Source of the DNA: Nectonema munidae
Lineage: Eukaryota; Nematomorpha; Nectonematoida; Nectonematidae
NCBI GenBank assembly: GCA_030549495.1
Contig: JAUIRK010000945.1
Location: forward strand, 1,943,501-2,007,500
Length of the DNA stretch: 64,000 bases
Direction of reading: 5' to 3'
Below the pieces are notes generated by a model, which was not told the DNA's origin, searched no databases, and was given only the letters and a program-made list of their open reading frames with translations. Positions 1 to 14,100 of this stretch are shown in pieces. The position numbers were made by a program, and so were the translations under genes. Numbering within the stretch: the first letter of the stretch is position 1; each line of letters starts with the position of its first letter.

Positions 1-1310
1 TTTAAACCAAAACTTCAAGAACAAACTGATAAACGAAAATGTTCACCGACTCTTACATGTTTTGTAATGACACATAAAAAGTTTCTAGCACGTATTTAGA
101 TATCGATTTTACTTCTAGTACTTGATAGAAAAGAAATTCAAATGATATTTTTAAAAAGATACAATAAATATATTTTTTAACAATTTTTAATTTTAAGAAA
201 AAGTGTTAGTGCTATTTTAACAAATCTGACTTGTTGACAAAAAGTAAAATTTACTGACTTATTTTTTGTATATAATATTTTTTAATAATTTGTAGGCTAC
301 CTGGGCAAACCAAACCACTTCAAATAGCCTTTCAAGGTTTAGTAAAATACAAATGTTATACTATCAGTAATCTGATGTTATTTTTATATATAAAAATCAT
401 ATGACAAAATTTCAGCTTATAGACACGTTATTTCTCAAGTGCATCAACTTTCAATAATTTGTAGGCTACCTGCGCAAAACAAAAAAACAAATCACTACGA
501 AGAGTTACTTAGCTGTAATCGAATTCATAAATTTTGAAGTTATAATATTGATAAAATGTTCTAACATAAAATAATGATTTGAAAATAATAATTTATTGTT
601 GTAATATTATTATAAAAATTACTCCATAAAGTTAAAAGAAACATAAAAAAGAAGCTATAAAATACGTTGTTTATAATTGGCATGAACCAAATATAGGTAT
701 AAAAACAAATTTGTAATAAAAATGAACAGGAAAAATTTTGAGGCATATTGTAATGATAATGTTTACATTTTCCAAAATTTTTAACATTGGCTTTAATTTC
801 TTCCATATCCATGGATAAATCCTTCATACCCATATGTTCTGAATATCGCAGAAAGTTAATTTAAAAAATAATTACCAAAAAGTTTAATACTTATATGTTA
901 AAATTTTAGATGCTAGAGATTCTATATTTCCATAAAAAATAAAGCTTCAGAGATGATTAATTGTAAACCTTTTGCATTGCTACGTTTCTCACCCAATGGG
1001 TGGAGTTGCATTGTAGAAAAAATATTGAATTAAAATGGATAAAATAGAGAAATATATGGAGAGATCGCATATCAGATATCATCACGAAGATTTTCAACCT
1101 TGACATTGTAGAAGTAGTACTCCAGCACTAGCATTTCCGCACCGCGAACGTAATGAAAGCTTATGGGGTATGGCGAGCAGCAATTCTGAGTATCCTAAAA
1201 AGAAATTCAAATTTTTCAAAGAGGAGTTTAGTTTGTCTTCTCTCATACACACAAGGTCTCGGGTTCGATTCAGCATCAAACTGCTTTTTTTACTCATACA
1301 CACTTTTGGC
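1..1310. other. Non-coding AT-rich stretch
   Basis: I see no supportable gene. A 20-bp word containing TGTAGGCTACCTG occurs twice in direct orientation (about 284-303 and 453-472), each followed by a similar A/C-rich tail, so a short local duplication is present. A GGTTCGATTC word near 1261 resembles a Pol III B box, but no matching A box or acceptor stem is visible. Confidence 0.6.
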
Positions 1311-1318
1311 AAGAGTAG

Positions 1319-1500
1319 CAGTGGCGTAGCCAGAGGGGGCAAGGGGGGCAGTGCCCCCCCCCCCCCCCTTCAAATAAATACCTTTTCTGCCCCCCCCCCC
1401 CCCCCCCCCCCAAATAATTTTATTTCCAATATGCTTGCCCCCCTAAATTCCTTGCATGCCCCCCCCCCCCCCCAACTTCCATTTTTTGGCTACGCCACTG
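1319..1500. mobile_element. hAT-type MITE, 182 bp, with 8-bp target duplication
   Basis: The element begins CAGTGGCGTAGCCA and ends TGGCTACGCCACTG, a perfect 14-bp terminal inverted repeat. It is flanked on both sides by AAGAGTAG (1311-1318 and 1501-1508), an 8-bp target site duplication as hAT transposases make. The interior is G-runs followed by long C-runs (1358-1470) that could form a terminal hairpin. It has no coding capacity; the open frames through it are poly-Pro artefacts of the C-runs. It must have been mobilised by a transposase encoded elsewhere. Confidence 0.9.
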
Positions 1501-1508
1501 AAGAGTAG

Positions 1509-3649
1509 CCAAGATATATCCATTTTAATTAAACGCTTCAATCAAGTTTAGGATTCATCATTTGTGACATCTTTTTCACAGAATAATATGAATCATTTAT
1601 TGTAGAATAGTAAGCGGTATACAAGTCCAAATATCGCGATATTTTTATTAATTTTGAACGCGATAGCATTTGTTAGCTGGAGAAATTCTTTTAATGGGGC
1701 AGGAATGATCTTAGATTTACCAGGCACAGCCAGTTGATTTTAGAAGCTCTCAAATTTATTTCAAAGCGATATTGTATACAAATTTTGATATAAATGATTT
1801 TATTTTTTATCAAAAGTGTGCTGCGTATATTCGTAAATTTAAAAACGAAAAAAAAGCCTAAAAATTGTAATAAGAATAGGCATTTTAATAGGAACACATT
1901 TTTAGGTTCGTTCAAAAAAGATAAATTCTTTTTTAATAAACCTATGCTAAAAAGATAAATTCTTTTTTAGCTTAACCCTCGCATAGCCACCCAGGGCTGG
2001 AAGGGTCATGATCTTACAAATATGTAAGTTTTTTCCTAGAAATAAAATTATTTTTTTATCAGAAAGAACTAAATGATTATCTCATAATATAATATGCCAA
2101 TAACTTAATATATTATGATTTTCATAAAAAATTTTTCCCTGAATCAAAAAAACCAACCCTGGTTAGAGCCATGAAAATGAAACTTACGTTCATCTTTTTC
2201 AAAGAGTTTTTTTTTATAAAAATAAAAAGAGACCGTTTTTATTTAAAAGTGAAGCGAGAACACATAAAATTTCAATGTAAAAAAGATTTTGAAACAGAAT
2301 TATGCAGGTGTGCCCTTCATATTTTTGGAACACGCAGAAAATTGAGAAACATGTTAAACAATGAAAAGTTACCTAATTTCAAAGATTGTTCAGTGACATG
2401 ATGCATTAGAGCCGTTTGTTGGCCACTATGAAGTGAAAAAATTTCTTTAAAATTTTCTCTTCTACACATTCCATATTAAAAGAAAGGGGGTTCATCACTC
2501 ATTCTTTTATTTAGTGTTCAAACAAATCTTCCATTCTGAGCAATAAAGGATCATTCAGATGAGATTTATGATTAGAAAATTTTTACTTTGATTGAAATTC
2601 TGACGTTGATAAGCCCCTGTGTAAAAAGTCAGTTTTTGAAAAGATGGTTAGTCATATACAATGCTGAAATATTTTCTCCTCACACGGATCCCATTTTCGC
2701 ACGATTCAAGCTGCATCTTTTTTGACACTCATTGTTTTTTTTAATTCTAAATACCTTATATGAGCATTTGAAAACAAAATTGAAACATTTTTGCATTAGA
2801 TTCTAATATAATATCATAGATCAAAGTTAATTTAAGGATTTTTTGGATATTTCTGCTAATTTGTTCTAATACAAAAATATGCGCTCATTTCTAACTTCTA
2901 CTTTTTAACGGGGAAAAACGAGAGCTTTTTGCAGTCCGAAGTCACATGTGTGCAAGGATAAATGTCAAGTCTTTTATAGCTTACGCGCCAAATATAGCCT
3001 TTTCTGGTGATGATGACGATGAGGTGCGATAAAAATGATCACAAAGATAATGTAATAAAGAAAAATTTTAAATTTGTATATTTCAAAAAATTGCCTTTAT
3101 TTTTATCACTTATGCAAAAGCTGTAGAAAAATGTTTTTCATTAATCTGAGGTTTTCTCGGTATCAAGGATCTTAGAAAATGAATTGAAAAAATGCTAGCT
3201 TAGCAAGAGATCAATGCGCCATGTGTTGGCCATTTCTGATCCAAACTATCGGTTATGATGCAAGTACTCTTGATAGACTCATGGGTAATAATGAGTTACT
3301 TGATATTTTTCTTTATTTTTATGATTACCAAACTGGGCTTAAACCAAGGATCTTTGGCTTAAAAAAAGAAAGGCGTGGTGTTTGGGGGTAAATTAACATT
3401 TCGAGCAAAACTCATGAATATGGTTAGAGTAATGGAAAAGAACTATAGCTATACCCGGTAACCCATAAGTATAAAAAAATATGTAAAGGAACTGTTTCTG
3501 AGAAGGCATGAAAAAAAGTTGAAGGATGGAAATAAGAAAATAAAATGCAAATCACTTTGATTCAAACAATATTAATTTTCGACTACTCGTCTTTTTCCGA
3601 TAAACACACTCGTTAAATGCAAAGAGTGGAAAACAAGGAACACCAATTT
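1509..3649. other. Intergenic or 3' flank, no gene seen
   Basis: No frame with convincing coding character or splice sites was found. A short direct repeat containing AAAAGATAAATTCTTTTTT lies around 1917-1972. This is the downstream side of the minus-strand galactosyltransferase gene, so its 3' UTR may lie here, but I could not place a polyadenylation signal with confidence. Confidence 0.5.
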
Positions 3650-6600
3650 TTAACTCCTTATATTAAATAAACATAATATGCATGGGACTGTTTGAAAGCG
3701 ATGGAACATTAGCCAATCAGACCCACGATTTTTGCGAAATTCATTAGAATGGTTATTCAAGAAATGATCATGAAGAATGAATCCTTCTATTCTAAGGGAA
3801 TTTGATTGGTTAAAAATAGCACATTTTTTCAAAATTTTTGGCCAATCACATCTCTTTAATTTTTAAATACAATAGATATAGATCAAATGAAAAGCAAAAA
3901 ACTCACGTTATTTAGAACTCGATTGATGTTGTAGGTGTAGTACCATTTGGGAAATATTCCTTGGAAGTAGGATTTGGTAGTGAGAGGAAAAAACCTCTCT
4001 CTTCCGAGACTATCCACCGTATCAACTGGCTTGCTGCCCACGGATAAAAGACAATATGCCGTCTTCCAATCTTCACCCGCTCCTACAAAAAGAAGTGAGG
4101 ATATAAAAGCAAGCACGCCTTTACACAAAAATCAATATCACTATCATTCTACTTATATTTTACTTTTTAGTATACAATGGATATAAAATGTGGGAATGCT
4201 GCAAAAATGTTTCAATTTTAGACGAGTACAAGTGAGATTTTGATCAGTCAACCAAATTGGCCGGTATAAAGAGGCAAAGATACTCAACATTAAAACTCTC
4301 ACTGTGTTCATGGAGTTTTTAGGAAGTAAAGCATATCTTCAAACTTTAAATGTAGTATATAAGAGATTGGGAACAAATAAAGATTAGTTTCTCCTTTGTC
4401 TTAAAAATATGAGTCATGTATTAAGAAACGAATAGCCAAGATACCTAGAAAAGAGGAAGACACAATATCCATCTGAAAAATTCCAGAGCTCGTAAAGTAT
4501 TTTGAGACATAGAGAATCAAAGAAAAATTGGGATGGAGAATGTGGCTTTTAAAGTATTATACAACCAAGCCAGGATAAGACAAATGAGTGAAACTTAAAA
4601 ATTTAGGATGACGAGAACAGAAATTAAAATAATTTTTTTGAAATCTAATACTTTCTTTTAATCCACTTAAACTAAAGATCATTAAAAATTGTTTTTACAT
4701 TTTTTTAATAAAAAAAAAGAAAGGATTTTACCACGTTGTCTCCCCATTTTAATTAGTTCTATCTATAGGTCAACTGTCGTAGAGGCAAAGGCACGACAAT
4801 TAAGATTTTTTAAATTATAAAAAAAGTTTTACAAAAATTAAGATTTTTTAAAGCATCACCCGCAAGTCCTTTCTACTATTTTACTTTATATAAAGAGACA
4901 AATGATCAATCTGACACAAAATTCATACTTTTGTACAGTTTTTAATTCTTTTTTTCTCAAAGCGTAAAAGTAAACTTCTTTTTTTCTCTTCTTCAAACTT
5001 TTATTTAGATAGCTTTTCATATTTTACTACTTTAGGTAGTTTTTTATGCTATTATGGCTCATTTCCTAGTACACTACTACTTCATTTACTATTATATTTA
5101 TTCTTTAAGAAGGGGGCGGGAGTAAGGTTGGTTAGATACTGGGTTTCGATAACTCAAGGTATTCGGTTCGATCCCGTATCACGCCACGATACCTTTATTA
5201 GGAAAAATGAGCAAGTCCATATAGGTTATTGACACAAGATAAAAAAGAAAAGATAAAGAGTTTGTTTGGAAGAGAGAGGGCATATTGTTGGAAATTGGCC
5301 TCGATTGTGAAGTTGGTTTGAGAGACGTTCGAGCAAGAAGACGAATAAAAAAAACAAAAAAAAAAGTAAAGAAAGAGAAAAAAAGAAAAATATAAGTGCA
5401 AAAAAGTTGTCTACATTTACGCTCCAACTTTTTAAAGCTTTTGATTTCGCATTTATTTAAGAAGATAATTTAAAATTTAAAAAAACTTTTAATATTCGGG
5501 TCAGTTATTCATCAGGCAGTTTTCCTAATCGGTCAGCTTACGGAGGTATATTTATTATGAAAAAGTAACACATTAAAGACATTGGAAAAGCAAGATATAT
5601 TGTAGTACTCCGGTATCTCCCCATTTTTAAGATAAGTTATTACCTATATTTTTGAAATTTTTCACGATATTAAATAATATATTTTATCAAATAATCAAAA
5701 TAAAATTCTGTAATCAAGGAATCGAAAAATATTCTTTAAAAAATCAAAAAATATCAAACTTTCTGTTCATATTTTGCTACCTCATACGATGTTACAAAAG
5801 TTATTACCTATACTTTGCAATTTGCACGATTTTAAATATTATATTTGTCAAATAAAAGATTGTATCAACGTAGTAGATATATATAAAATTTATATAATTT
5901 ATAATTATGCAACATCACCTTTTCTGTTTCAAATGTTATAAACCTCCAAAAAGTGTGATGGCATGCACCATATTTCAAGGTCGTTTGTGAATGTTAATCT
6001 TAGATAGTCATTGAAAGATTTCTTTAATTTTAGACCTTTCTGTTTTCAGTTTTAAGCAAATGGTTCGATCTATTTTCTTCAATATAATTTATTAATATGC
6101 TGTATTGGTAGTTTAGTGTTTTTCTTGCATTGTCTTCCAAAAGATTTTCAAATTATTGTCTATAACCTTTTTATCTAAGACAAAACAATACGATTCATAA
6201 AATGAATTCATCTTATCTATTTTTTCCAAAGGTAGGTGATGTAAATTTTTTTCCTAAAAACTCTCAACCCATAAACTGTGTTTTGCTCCTTCACAGACTA
6301 ATTTTAAAATAAAAAAAGTTCATTCTTTAATTTTATTAAATTTTTCAGTCTTTTTCTATGACAAGCAAAAATAGAAGGCTTGCACAAAAATGATAAACAT
6401 TTTTAGGTCGTGTTTTTGCAACGATCGGTGCACACTAGAGCTTCTGATTTCTCGATAAAATTTAATTCTCGAGAAACGAGAAAAAAAATATATGATTCTA
6501 GAGAAAAGTTTCGAGAAGTTAAAAAATATTAAAAATATTTTACGAAAAAAAACTTTATTTTGTTTTATTAGTTAAATAGCTTTTTAAAAAAAACAAGAGC

Positions 6601-7925
6601 ATTTAAAGATTCGTTTTACAAACTCAATCGTTTTGAGATAAAATTCTTTTGCATTGACAAGAAGTTGGTTGGACGCATAAAAGAGAATTTTTTAACAATT
6701 GCATCGATTCTGATAAATCAAAATTTTTGTTTTGTTTGGACATCTGTAGTTCTTCTTCTATTGTACTAACTTTTCTTCTTTTTTATCATACATGAATTCT
6801 TTAATTTCTCTATTTAAACTTTGAGTTAGAGATTCTTCTTCAAACTCATCAACAGATTCTCGACTTGAATTTGGCTTTCTTGTATAACAGTTCCATGCTC
6901 CGAATAATGAGAAAAAATTTATCAAAAATATTTTTTGCACATTCTAAAATTTCTTCAAAATTTGAATATTCATCGTGCATTACACATAATTATTTATTTT
7001 TTATTAATATTTATTCAAAAATTAACATGTTTTCAGTAATAAAAAAATTTTTAAATTCTTGAGTCTCGACAAAACTTTCTCGAGAATCAAGAAATAAAAA
7101 AATTCTAAAATTCTCGAGAATCGAGACGGAAGCTCTAGTGTACACTAAGGAGAGTATCTATGAGTTTATTTTTTAGTCTAACATATATGAATATAACTAT
7201 TTATGAAGTCAAAGCCGGAGTCGTAATAATTATTCCCACTTCGACTCTTGCGACTTCACCGAATCCCACTACCCAAACCTGCTCGGCAAACACCCAAGTT
7301 CAATGTTGCATCGATTCATAGCAATTTACCCTTTTTGATGCAGCCGATATTTTCGACGAATGCTTTCGAGACCAAGAGGGTGAGAGCTTTTCGTGTTAAG
7401 ATGACACCAGAGCCTCCACTCATGTACACAATCTTCTTGGAAGGAAACTTGAAACGGTGTCCATAGAATTCGTTGGCTTCCGGATCCTTGTCTCGTAGGA
7501 AGAGTCGCGCGTTTTCCACAATCAAGTAGGTATCGTCATCTGTTTTGTAAAAGAAGTCGTACTCATCTAGGTAGTTGACGTAGATGTACGTCCATGCATT
7601 CACCACTTTTTCGGAGTTCAAGGATTTCCCTTCTGTGGAGATGTTGAAGCCTAGAGGCGAAAATTGGACTTGAAATTGAGGAAGCAATTACACAGTGCTA
7701 GCAAAAAGAATTTACCTATCGTAGGAAAGCCTTTATCTTCAATGCTACTCATGAAAATTGTCTTATCACATCGCCTAGCCCATGTCTTTTTGATGTAGGC
7801 AGCTCTTGAATTTAAATTATAAGGACTTGTTAACACCCAGCAAAACAGTCTCCATTTTTTCTCAACAGTCCCATTCGCATTTGAGAAATAATAGTGAAAA
7901 AATGAAGGAAAAAAAGTGGAGTTTT
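3650..7925 (-). CDS. C1GALT1: Core-1 beta-1,3-galactosyltransferase family protein (C1GALT1-like), partial
   Basis: Product of the family: a Golgi type II membrane glycosyltransferase that adds galactose to Ser/Thr-linked GalNAc to make core 1 O-glycans. Four exons read on the minus strand: about 7925-7716, 7650-7330, 4082-3907 and a less certain last one ending at 3650. Exon 1 has the family's LFCWVLTSP and TWARRCDK stretches; exon 2 has the metal-binding KTDDDTY motif, then YGHRFK and YMSGGSG; exon 3 has DSLGRERFFPL and PKWYY. Donors are GTAAAT, GTAAAT and GTGAGT, acceptors CTCTAG and TTGTAG, and codon phases agree (phase 1 across introns 1 and 2). Introns are 65 bp and about 3.2 kb; the large one holds a SINE and a 702-bp hAT derivative. 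Exon 4 (SDWLMFHRF) only loosely matches the family's SDxxxxFHY tail. The N-terminal cytosolic and membrane part is not visible and should lie at higher coordinates. Confidence 0.82.
5111..5200 (+). repeat. tRNA-derived SINE copy
   Basis: The segment reads GTAAGGTTGGTTAGATACTG, then GATAACTCAAGG, then GGTTCGATCCCG, which looks like a tRNA A box and B box at nearly normal spacing. The same ~65-nt head recurs on the minus strand at about 44420-44501, with roughly ten differences. It sits in the large intron of the galactosyltransferase gene. It is a pseudo-tRNA, because the stems do not pair as in a real tRNA. The 3' end is not defined. Confidence 0.6.
6436..7137 (-). mobile_element. hAT derivative with TAGAGCTTC termini, copy 1 (702 bp)
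   Basis: The termini are TAGAGCTTCTG and its near-inverse CGGAAGCTCTA. The flanks are GTGCACAC (6428-6435) and GTGTACAC (7138-7145), an 8-bp target duplication with one change. The ends are dense in CTCGAG palindromes. On the minus strand the interior still encodes a scrap of hAT C-terminal dimerisation domain (about 6940-6600; motif PTSCQCKRILSQ) that is interrupted, so the element is non-autonomous. Copy 2 at 58877-59577 is almost the same length and sequence. It lies inside the galactosyltransferase intron. Confidence 0.9.
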
Positions 7926-10900
7926 CTAAAAAAATAATCAAAAATAAAATCATTTATATTTGGAATCACCTTTTTTAGGAATAGAATCATGAATGGGTTT
8001 TTTAAAGAATTTAAAAAAAACTTTTTTTATTTTTTTTTTATTATTTTCAAATTTCTTTTTCAAGTCATAACATTCTTACCTCAACTTCTGCATCAGTTAA
8101 TATTGTCAGTAGCGATGGGAGAATAGAAAAACTTTTTTAAAGTTCTTCTTGATTCAAAAAAATTAAGGCATTCGGTATTCATTCAATAGTACGTAAGTTT
8201 TTGAGAAACAAATCCTACATTTTAAAGTAGCGCAAATTAAAAGATTTTTTTATAATTCAGTTATTTAAATAGTAAGCCAAAGATGCTTTTATTTTAGATT
8301 CAATATCTATGCACTGAAGTGTTGTTTACCCTTGAAGAAAACTCAATTATATAATAAATGTTTTTCTTACAAGAGTTTTGCCATCTTTTCAGGCCTCCAT
8401 ATTAAATAGATGAATAGAGCTAATAAGCTATTTTTTTATAAGTAAATTAATCGTGACAGCGATTATATAAGATATTTTTATTTTATATATACTAGAGTAG
8501 AAGTAGTTACAATTAATCAAAAAGTAGTTACTTTTAAATACAACTTTTCTAATATTTGAAAATTCGAAAATAGAATTTGAAAATTTCAAATAATTCGAAA
8601 GTATTTAAAAAAATTCGAAATCTTTTGGTTTATTTATCTATGAATATCAATTTAGCCACAGGCATTTTTAATTAATAAATAAAATATAAAATAATATACT
8701 ATATTAAATTCTCCTTTATTGGATGATTAAGCAGGATTTAAATTATTCAATCTATTAATTTCAAGAGGTCACTTTCTAATAACATTTATTCTATAGTCTA
8801 GTATTCTTCAGGTATGAAACGACTTTGTAAATTAGAAACAAAGATGACTTTTTGGTAAAAAAAAATAGAAGTAAAGGTAACGTTGTTTTTTTTATCAAAA
8901 AGACAAATTTTGAGCTCTTGTATTCAATAGCCTGAAAATCATTACACAGGCTAAAGTTTTGAGAAAATATTTAAAAAAATAATAATAAAATTTTACTTTT
9001 ATAGTTTGTATTAAGCTGTATACGAATAAAAAATTGAAAAATCAGAAACGAAAGAAGTATTAAAACTAAAACCCAAATATACTTTTTCATTAAAATTAGA
9101 TTTCAAAGTCGTGGCAAAATATTTAAAATTTTGATGTATTCGTTTAAAGTTGAAAAAAAAAAATTTTTTTATTAATTTGAATTATTTTTTATAAATTCTT
9201 TAGAAGAATCTATTATATATATTTAACAAAAAAAATCAATACTTATATATATATTTATATAATTATGGTGCAAGTGATAATATTTTAAATTTCTTTTAAT
9301 ATTAAAACGGGCATTAACGTTTTTTGCTTCTTCTTATTTTGTTTTATATAAAATAGTAATTTGTATAAATGTATGTTTATTTAATTAACTACCGTATATC
9401 CCGATATAAAAAGCGCATTTTATGGCCATGAATAAAATGAATAATTTGCTACCCATTCGCGTCTCAATAATGCCTGATTTTGCTAAGGATGAACGGTCTC
9501 CTGCTTGAGGATGGTATGACACACATCTGACATTTCATGAGATCTTTAAGATCTACAGTAGAGTTAAACAACGTTTATGAGTTCAGGATATTCATGAACT
9601 TAGTCTATCCTCAAAATTTATCGATTATGATTTTGAGAGATTTTAAAAAAAATGTCACAAATTTTTATATATTTATTTGGGTGTATTTTTTTAATTTTCC
9701 GGTCACGAATTAAAATCATTTAAATAAATATAAGCATTTCGTTTTGCTTTTATTTGAGTACTTTATTTTGGTCTTAGCCTTTATTTGATTACAGATTATT
9801 ATTATTAGCTGAAATATTTCTAAATTAGGATTGAATTTTAACTAAGATCTACAAAAATGGGTACGATATGAATGGATCCTGACAAAAAAATCATCTAAAA
9901 TTGCATAAGATCAAGTTTTTGTAAATTGAAAAACACAGTAAATTTTCCTCTTCTACATTATTTCATCGATGACTGTTTTTACAATATTCTTACTTTTCTC
10001 ACAAAAGCCCTTAAACCTCAAAACCCATACTATCTTCTAACTTTGAATCAGCAAAATCATCCAAACTTTACTTCTCATTTTTTTTCAAATCAAAATTGTT
10101 TATATTTCAACATGGCATCCTTTGATTCTATCTCCTATTTCTTATTCATTATGTACATCAATTTTCAAAAATAATTTGCTTAAAAATGCCTTTTTAATCC
10201 CCACTTTATATTTAAACACAACTTTATAGTATTCATTACTCTTTAGTATGTCTGACATTTTCTGTTGTAGATATTTCAAAAAACAATTCATACTTTTTTC
10301 AATGAACTTTATCTTCACTTCCAACTATATGAAACATAAATACTAATTACATTTTTTCCTCTATAACTTTCCCCGCTGAATTAATTAAATGATAATTTAA
10401 CACAGCTGCCTCAACTTTCATTACATATACGTAATAATACTTGAAGGCAGATGATAAAGTGGTGGGAATGTAGTGTCTTAGACTTGTCCATCGTTTTTCA
10501 ATTTTTTATACTGCAACCTATAGCAAGAACCAAAGCTTGCATCGGGCCCATAATTCTTAGGTGTAATAAGATAAACTATGTTCATTAGTTTTATTTATTC
10601 AGCATCTTTTTTGTCAGGACGGCTTTTATTTGTCATTCGACCCACTTTAGGGTCACACCAACAGTTTGAAAAACGTTGATCTTGTCGATCAGTGTTCAAA
10701 TGTTGATCGTGCAAATCGCCTATCAACTTTCGATTGTAGCGTACGGATTAATATTCTTTCCTTGGATGTGAGATAGAAAAAAAATATAAAAGAAATACTC
10801 TTTTATCTAATCCAAGTATATAAAATATTTAGGTTATACTTTTAAAGAAAACTTTTGTTGTCATCCCACATAAAAAACGTACTACAAACTATCAAGTCAA

Positions 10901-11154
10901 TTTTCTCTAAATAAAGACATTTCATATAAATGAAGCTATTCGTTAAAATTATTTATCATATACAAATCAATAGTTTTTCTACCTTGGAATACGAGATTCT
11001 TTCACTGGGGCTATTTGTTAAATATCTTGGATCTTTCACTTACGTTAAAAGTTAACCATCCAACTTAACACAACGACTACAGCCTACAAAACCACTCTCA
11101 TACAGGTCTTATATTTTTTTGCAAACTTTCTTTAGTTGAAGCTACAATTAAAAG
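7926..11154. other. AT-rich stretch without recognised gene
   Basis: This lies upstream of the visible galactosyltransferase exons, so its 5' exons could be here or beyond, but I could not find a frame resembling the N-terminal membrane anchor. Open frames such as 9926-10174 are low-complexity and lack splice or start context. Confidence 0.5.
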
Positions 11155-14100
11155 GGCATTACCAGTGTTTAAAAGGGGATCTTTTTTTTAAGCCCCCAAA
11201 ATTTCAAGATGGCCCCTATTTTATACTTTATATAAATGGTTTTAATACCATGAATATTAAGGTTATTTTTTAATATTGACTCTTTAAATGGAAAAATAAG
11301 AATATACACGTATATTATTTAACTTTTCAAATATTCCTACAAGGTATTCAAATCACAATTACATGTTTATCAAAATTGTAATGTTATAACACATATTGTT
11401 TTGTAAAACTTAAAGTACTTAATGTATAATTTTTATAAATTGAATTTAAAACGTAGATTTGAAGTACTTCATAAATGTGTGTTTGGCTCTTTATATGGAA
11501 TAACAATATATCTATCACACGTTTATTTTAGTCATTTCATTCTACTATTTTTATACAAGTTTTTCAAATCCAAACAATTTCAATATTTTTAAGTTGGTTG
11601 CACTAAACTGTTAAATTTTTGATCCTATTTATTAAATCGTTGAATGGCCGAAAGTGGAGAATAGATGAAATTGGATGACATAATTTATATAATGATAAAT
11701 TGATTTAAATGTTGACAGAAGGGGATTGAAGATAGCAGATGGATAATCTTTTTGAAACATAAACATTTTAAACATATACATAATTTAATTTACAAATTCA
11801 TTTTAGATTTCTATTTGAAGCATTCTTTAAAAATGTTTTTTTAATAAAAGGTAACTTTTTTAAACTTATTTTTTATTACGTTTAAGTGAAATCGATATAA
11901 TTATAAGATGTAGCTTGAATAAATAGTCATTGACAAATCTGTTTTTTGATGTTTCTAATTCTACTTTTTTTAAATATAATTAGCATACCATTGTTGGTAC
12001 TCAATCAAGAACAAAGGATAAATTTTCATTCTATCTATTTGATTCTACTTGAAATTCAAAGGAAAATTTGTATCCTAAAATCTGATTTATACCTTCTAGT
12101 AAAAATAGGTTTATTTATAAAAATATTTTGGGATATACTGTTATTTTTTAGTTCAAAGTTGAAGAATTTTTGTTTGAAGTTAACTTTAGTTTAAACATTT
12201 GTTGTTTACATTTTTTATGTTAAGTTAAACAAATTTTGATTTTCTATTAGGTTATGGATAAGTTTCTTACCGTTCAAAGTAGTTACAAACGTCAAACTAG
12301 TAATGAAGAGGACATTGATTTTTCAAAAAAAGCCAAAAATGATATTTACAAAACAAATCCTGAAAACACTCTTCAAGTTTTTTCTCATTCTCAAAATGAT
12401 GCTCCAAATGACATTTCTCAGTATCCTAATGTAAAGCCAGTTCAATTACGCTTAAAAGAGTATCCAAAGCACAGTGAAGGAAGTTCTCATCCTCGTTCAT
12501 TTGTTGCGTCTTGGTTTGACAAGTATAATTGGCTAGAGTACTCAAGAGAAAAGAATGCTATCTTTTGTTTTCCGTGTAGACATTTTTCACTACCCTTTTC
12601 AGGAAATTCAGAAGATGCATTTGTTAAAACTGGTTTTTGGCGTTGGAAAAAAGCTCATGGCAAGGATGGTGCAATTAGTAAGCATATATCTTCACATTGT
12701 CATAAATCTTCTTGCATTGCATCGGTCAATTACGAAAAAAATATTAGGAACGAAACATCTATAGTTCAAAGTATGAGTGAAACATATCAAAAAAAAGTAA
12801 AAGAGAATCGCCACTACATAAAAACTATTGAAGAATTAATTTTATTCACTATCACGCAAGGTATTTCGAAACGTGGTCATAGAGAAGGCGATGATGAATT
12901 TAATCCTGGAAACGTTCGAAAGCTTTTACAGTTTACTGCAAAGCATGACCCAATAGTGTCTGATAAAGTAAAAAATGGCGCAAAAAATGAAAAATATACT
13001 AGTAAAGAAATTCAAAATGAAATAATATCTATTTTTGCTTCAATGGTGAAGGAAGATATAGCTGATAAAATAAAAGAATGTTTATACTTTTCTGTGCAAG
13101 CAGATGAAGCAAAGGATGTAAGCAAAGCAGAACAGTTGGCGTTAGTGGTCAGGTACTATGATGAAGAAAATAAATCCATTGAGGAAAGTTTTGTATCATT
13201 CACTCAAATGAGTATGCTAAATGCCGAAGCAATTTCTAATGCTATTCTCACAGAATTAGAAAGACTAGGCTTAGACTATAAAAATGCCCTTGTTCGTTTA
13301 GGATTTGGTGGCGCATCAGTCAGTCGAGGTGAAGTTAGTGGAATACAAAAAAGAATTCATGATGAAGCTCCTTTTGCTTTTTATGTGCACTGTTATTGTC
13401 ATCGGCTTAATTTAGTTTTAGTAAACATTGCAAAATTTTTTAGAGAAGCAAATAATTTTTTTAGTTTATTAGAACAGCTCTATATTATATATCAAATCCT
13501 GTTGTACATGCCAAGTTTCATTGTATTCAAAAAGAGATGTATCCGCAAAAAAATAAAAGAACTGCAGCATTTAAGTGATACCAGATGGTGGTCTCGAGCC
13601 ACGTCTTGTAAAAACGCACTAGAGTGTTTAGTTTGCATAATGAGGCTTTTGGACGAGATTTCTACAGACGATACTGGGGCTCGTGCTGTTACTGCCCGCG
13701 GTTTGATTGCTCAGATTAATTTTGAATTTGTTTACTTATTGACTTTTTTTTCTGATATTCTTGAACGTATTCAAAAAGTATCCGAACAATTACAATCTAA
13801 GCAAGCACATCTCGGAAAAGCTATTAATTTAATTCAATGTCTTCGTCAAACGTTCATCGATTTGAAAAAGTTAGATTTGAATTTTGATTATAACGATAAA
13901 GTGATAAAAACCTGTAAATTGTGCAAAATCAATTTGCTAAAAACACAAAAACGTATAAGTGTGAAAAGCTATGACGATTTTATTTGGACAAAGGTTTTAT
14001 TCTCAAAAGTAATTCTATTGAAGTTATTAATAAAATCCTTGATAGCTTAATAAATGAATTGGATCGGAGATATTCTGAAAAATTTACGCACATTTTTAAT

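Noticed and set aside
1170-1508. 112-codon plus-strand frame with Pro-rich tail
   Set aside because: It runs through the C-tracts of the MITE at 1319-1500; the Pro runs are a product of poly-C.
5179-5427. Phe-rich minus-strand frames
   Set aside because: Low-complexity translation of A/G-rich tract next to a SINE; no splice or start support.
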